Assembly: GCF_014230305.1 (NCBI RefSeq)
Contig: NZ_JACLAU010000001.1
Span: 420,049-484,048 of the forward strand
Length of the DNA: 64,000 nt
Reading direction: 5' to 3'
Source of the DNA: Novosphingobium aerophilum
GTDB taxonomy: Bacteria > Pseudomonadota > Alphaproteobacteria > Sphingomonadales > Sphingomonadaceae
Part shown: positions 62,893 through 64,000 of the stretch, in pieces
Layout of the letters: each line of letters starts with the position of its first letter
Position numbering within the stretch: the first letter of the stretch is position 1
Program-made: the position numbers and the translations under genes
The notes under the pieces: model-generated
Told to the model about the DNA's origin: nothing
Seen by the model: the letters and a program-made list of their open reading frames with translations, nothing else
Database searches by the model: none

Positions 62893-64000
62893 ATGAGGAT
62901 CGCCGAGGTCAGGGTCACGCCGATCGCCTTCCGCGACCCGCCGCTGCTCAACGCGGCGGGGATCCATGAACCCTACGCGCTGCGCTCGATCATCGAGGTC
63001 GTGACCGATCGCGGCGAGACGGGGCTGGGCGAAGGCTATGGCGACGCAGCGGCGCTGGCCGCCCTGCAAGCGGTCGCCCCCCGGCTGGTCGGCCTCGCGG
63101 TCCACGATCTCAACGGGCTGCGCCAAGTCGTCGCTGATACGCTCGCCGGTCTCCCACCGCCGCCGCCCGGGGCCGAACTGGCGCCGGGTTCCGATCCGGC
63201 ACGGCAGGGCGCCAACTGCTATTCGGCCTTCGAGGTGCCGATGCTCGATCTGCAGGCCAAACGCGCCGGGGTTCCGCTTCACGCCCTGCTCGGCGGAGCG
63301 GTGCGGCGCGAGGTCCCGTTCAGCGCCTACCTGTTCTACAAGTACGGCCGGCACATCGAACCGGAGGAGCCGGCCGACGCGTGGGGTGAGGCGCTGACCC
63401 CGGCCCAGATGGTCGCGCAGGCCCAGCGGATGATCGAGCGGCACGGCTTCGGCAGCATCAAGCTCAAGGCCGGGACCCTGCCGCCGGACGTGGAGATCGC
63501 CACCATCGAGGCGCTGGCCGAGGCCTTTCCCGGCTATCCGCTGCGCATCGATCCCAACGGCGCCTGGTCGATGGAGACCGCCATCGTCGCCGCCGACCGG
63601 TTGCGCGGCCTGATCGAATACTACGAGGACCCCGTCGACGGGCTCGAGGCCATGGCCGAGCTCCACCGCCGGACTGGCCTGCCCCTGGCCACCAACATGG
63701 TGGTGACCTGCTTCGAGCACCTGCGCCGGAGCGTCGGCATGGACGCGGTGCAGATCGTATTGTCCGACCATCACTATTGGGGCGGTCTGCGCGACAGCCA
63801 GTTGCTCGGCGGAATGTGCGCCACCTTCGGGCTGGGCCTGTCGATGCATTCCAACTCGCACCTGGCAATCAGCCTCATGGCCATGGCGCATCTGGCCGCC
63901 GCAACCCCGAACCTGACTTATGCCTGCGACACGCACTACCCCTGGGTCGAAGACGCGGACGAGGTGGTACTCGGCGGCAAGATCGCGTTCACGGGCGGGT
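62893..64000 (+). CDS. gudD: glucarate dehydratase-type enolase-superfamily enzyme, 3' end outside window
   Basis: This 369-residue N-terminal part of a mandelate-racemase-like enzyme begins at ATG 62893 (MRIAEVRVTPIAFRDPPLLN) and is open at the window end. Active-site features are IKLKAG (Lys190, Lys192), DPNGAWS (Asp220), EYYEDP (Glu245), NMVVT (Asn268), SDHHYWGG, MHSNSHL (His319) and DTHYPW (Asp346). These match glucarate dehydratase, which forms 5-keto-4-deoxyglucarate from D-glucarate or L-idarate. It links to the sugar-acid theme of the window. Confidence 0.93.
   Translation, partial: MRIAEVRVTPIAFRDPPLLNAAGIHEPYALRSIIEVVTDRGETGLGEGYGDAAALAALQAVAPRLVGLAVHDLNGLRQVVADTLAGLPPPPPGAELAPGSDPARQGANCYSAFEVPMLDLQAKRAGVPLHALLGGAVRREVPFSAYLFYKYGRHIEPEEPADAWGEALTPAQMVAQAQRMIERHGFGSIKLKAGTLPPDVEIATIEALAEAFPGYPLRIDPNGAWSMETAIVAADRLRGLIEYYEDPVDGLEAMAELHRRTGLPLATNMVVTCFEHLRRSVGMDAVQIVLSDHHYWGGLRDSQLLGGMCATFGLGLSMHSNSHLAISLMAMAHLAAATPNLTYACDTHYPWVEDADEVVLGGKIAFTGG

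Overview
The window is high-GC, gene-dense bacterial DNA that looks like a sphingomonad alphaproteobacterium, probably Novosphingobium or a close relative. That assignment is inferred from gene content: TonB-dependent receptors (TBDRs), AtuA proteins, several SMP-30 lactonases and SDRs, XylX-like and sugar-porter genes, and the codon bias. No rRNA or tRNA gene was found.

1-20.7 kb is a sugar and small-molecule catabolic region. A plus-strand run encodes a partial SMP-30/NHL protein, a Rieske ferredoxin, an amidohydrolase, an MmsA-type dehydrogenase, a nitronate monooxygenase and a MarR-EmrA-EmrB efflux operon. A minus-strand operon (XylX-like FAH hydrolase, SDR, SMP-30 lactonase) sits behind a perfect LacI-type operator. 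A TetR gene lies divergent from a plus-strand run of SDR, SDR, TauD dioxygenase, MAPEG, SMP-30, SDR and carboxymuconolactone-decarboxylase-like genes. A LacI gene, a sugar porter with a related operator, a GntR gene and the 3' stub of a Gfo/Idh/MocA sugar dehydrogenase follow.

20.96-23.88 kb is an IS3-family element that is itself split by an IS110-family element. It joins the dehydrogenase stub to the 3' part of a TBDR gene with no target duplication, so it marks a deletion or rearrangement junction. 23.9-34.1 kb is a glycoside-utilisation operon: truncated TBDR, secreted hydrolase with a PKD-like tail, MFS transporter, GH78 alpha-L-rhamnosidase and GH3 glycosidase.

34.2-40.2 kb holds an unusual six-gene exported module: cytochrome c', a COG4315-like protein, an unknown exported protein, a DUF1592/1588/1585 protein with a CxxCH motif, a Tat-exported DUF1552 protein and a VOC protein. 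A MarR gene follows. Its function is not known and it is the best candidate here for an undescribed system.

40.8-50.1 kb is an accessory, plasmid-like island. It contains a decayed IS110 transposase with tandem hairpins upstream, an intact IS110-family element with paired end repeats, a lipoprotein, two tandem ParA/BcsQ-like proteins lacking the Walker A lysine, a Phd-like protein, a VapBC pair between 29-bp inverted repeats, a second truncated vapB, 11-bp-phased repeats, and genes of unknown function.

50.1-64 kb is a second catabolic region: LysR, CitMHS transporter, AtuA, AtuA-like subunit and an exported alpha/beta hydrolase, then a full TBDR, a GH3 glycosidase, a metallo-beta-lactamase-fold hydrolase and a glucarate dehydratase cut by the window end. 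The same 16-bp near-palindrome precedes both the CitMHS operon and the TBDR gene, which suggests one regulon for outer- and inner-membrane uptake.
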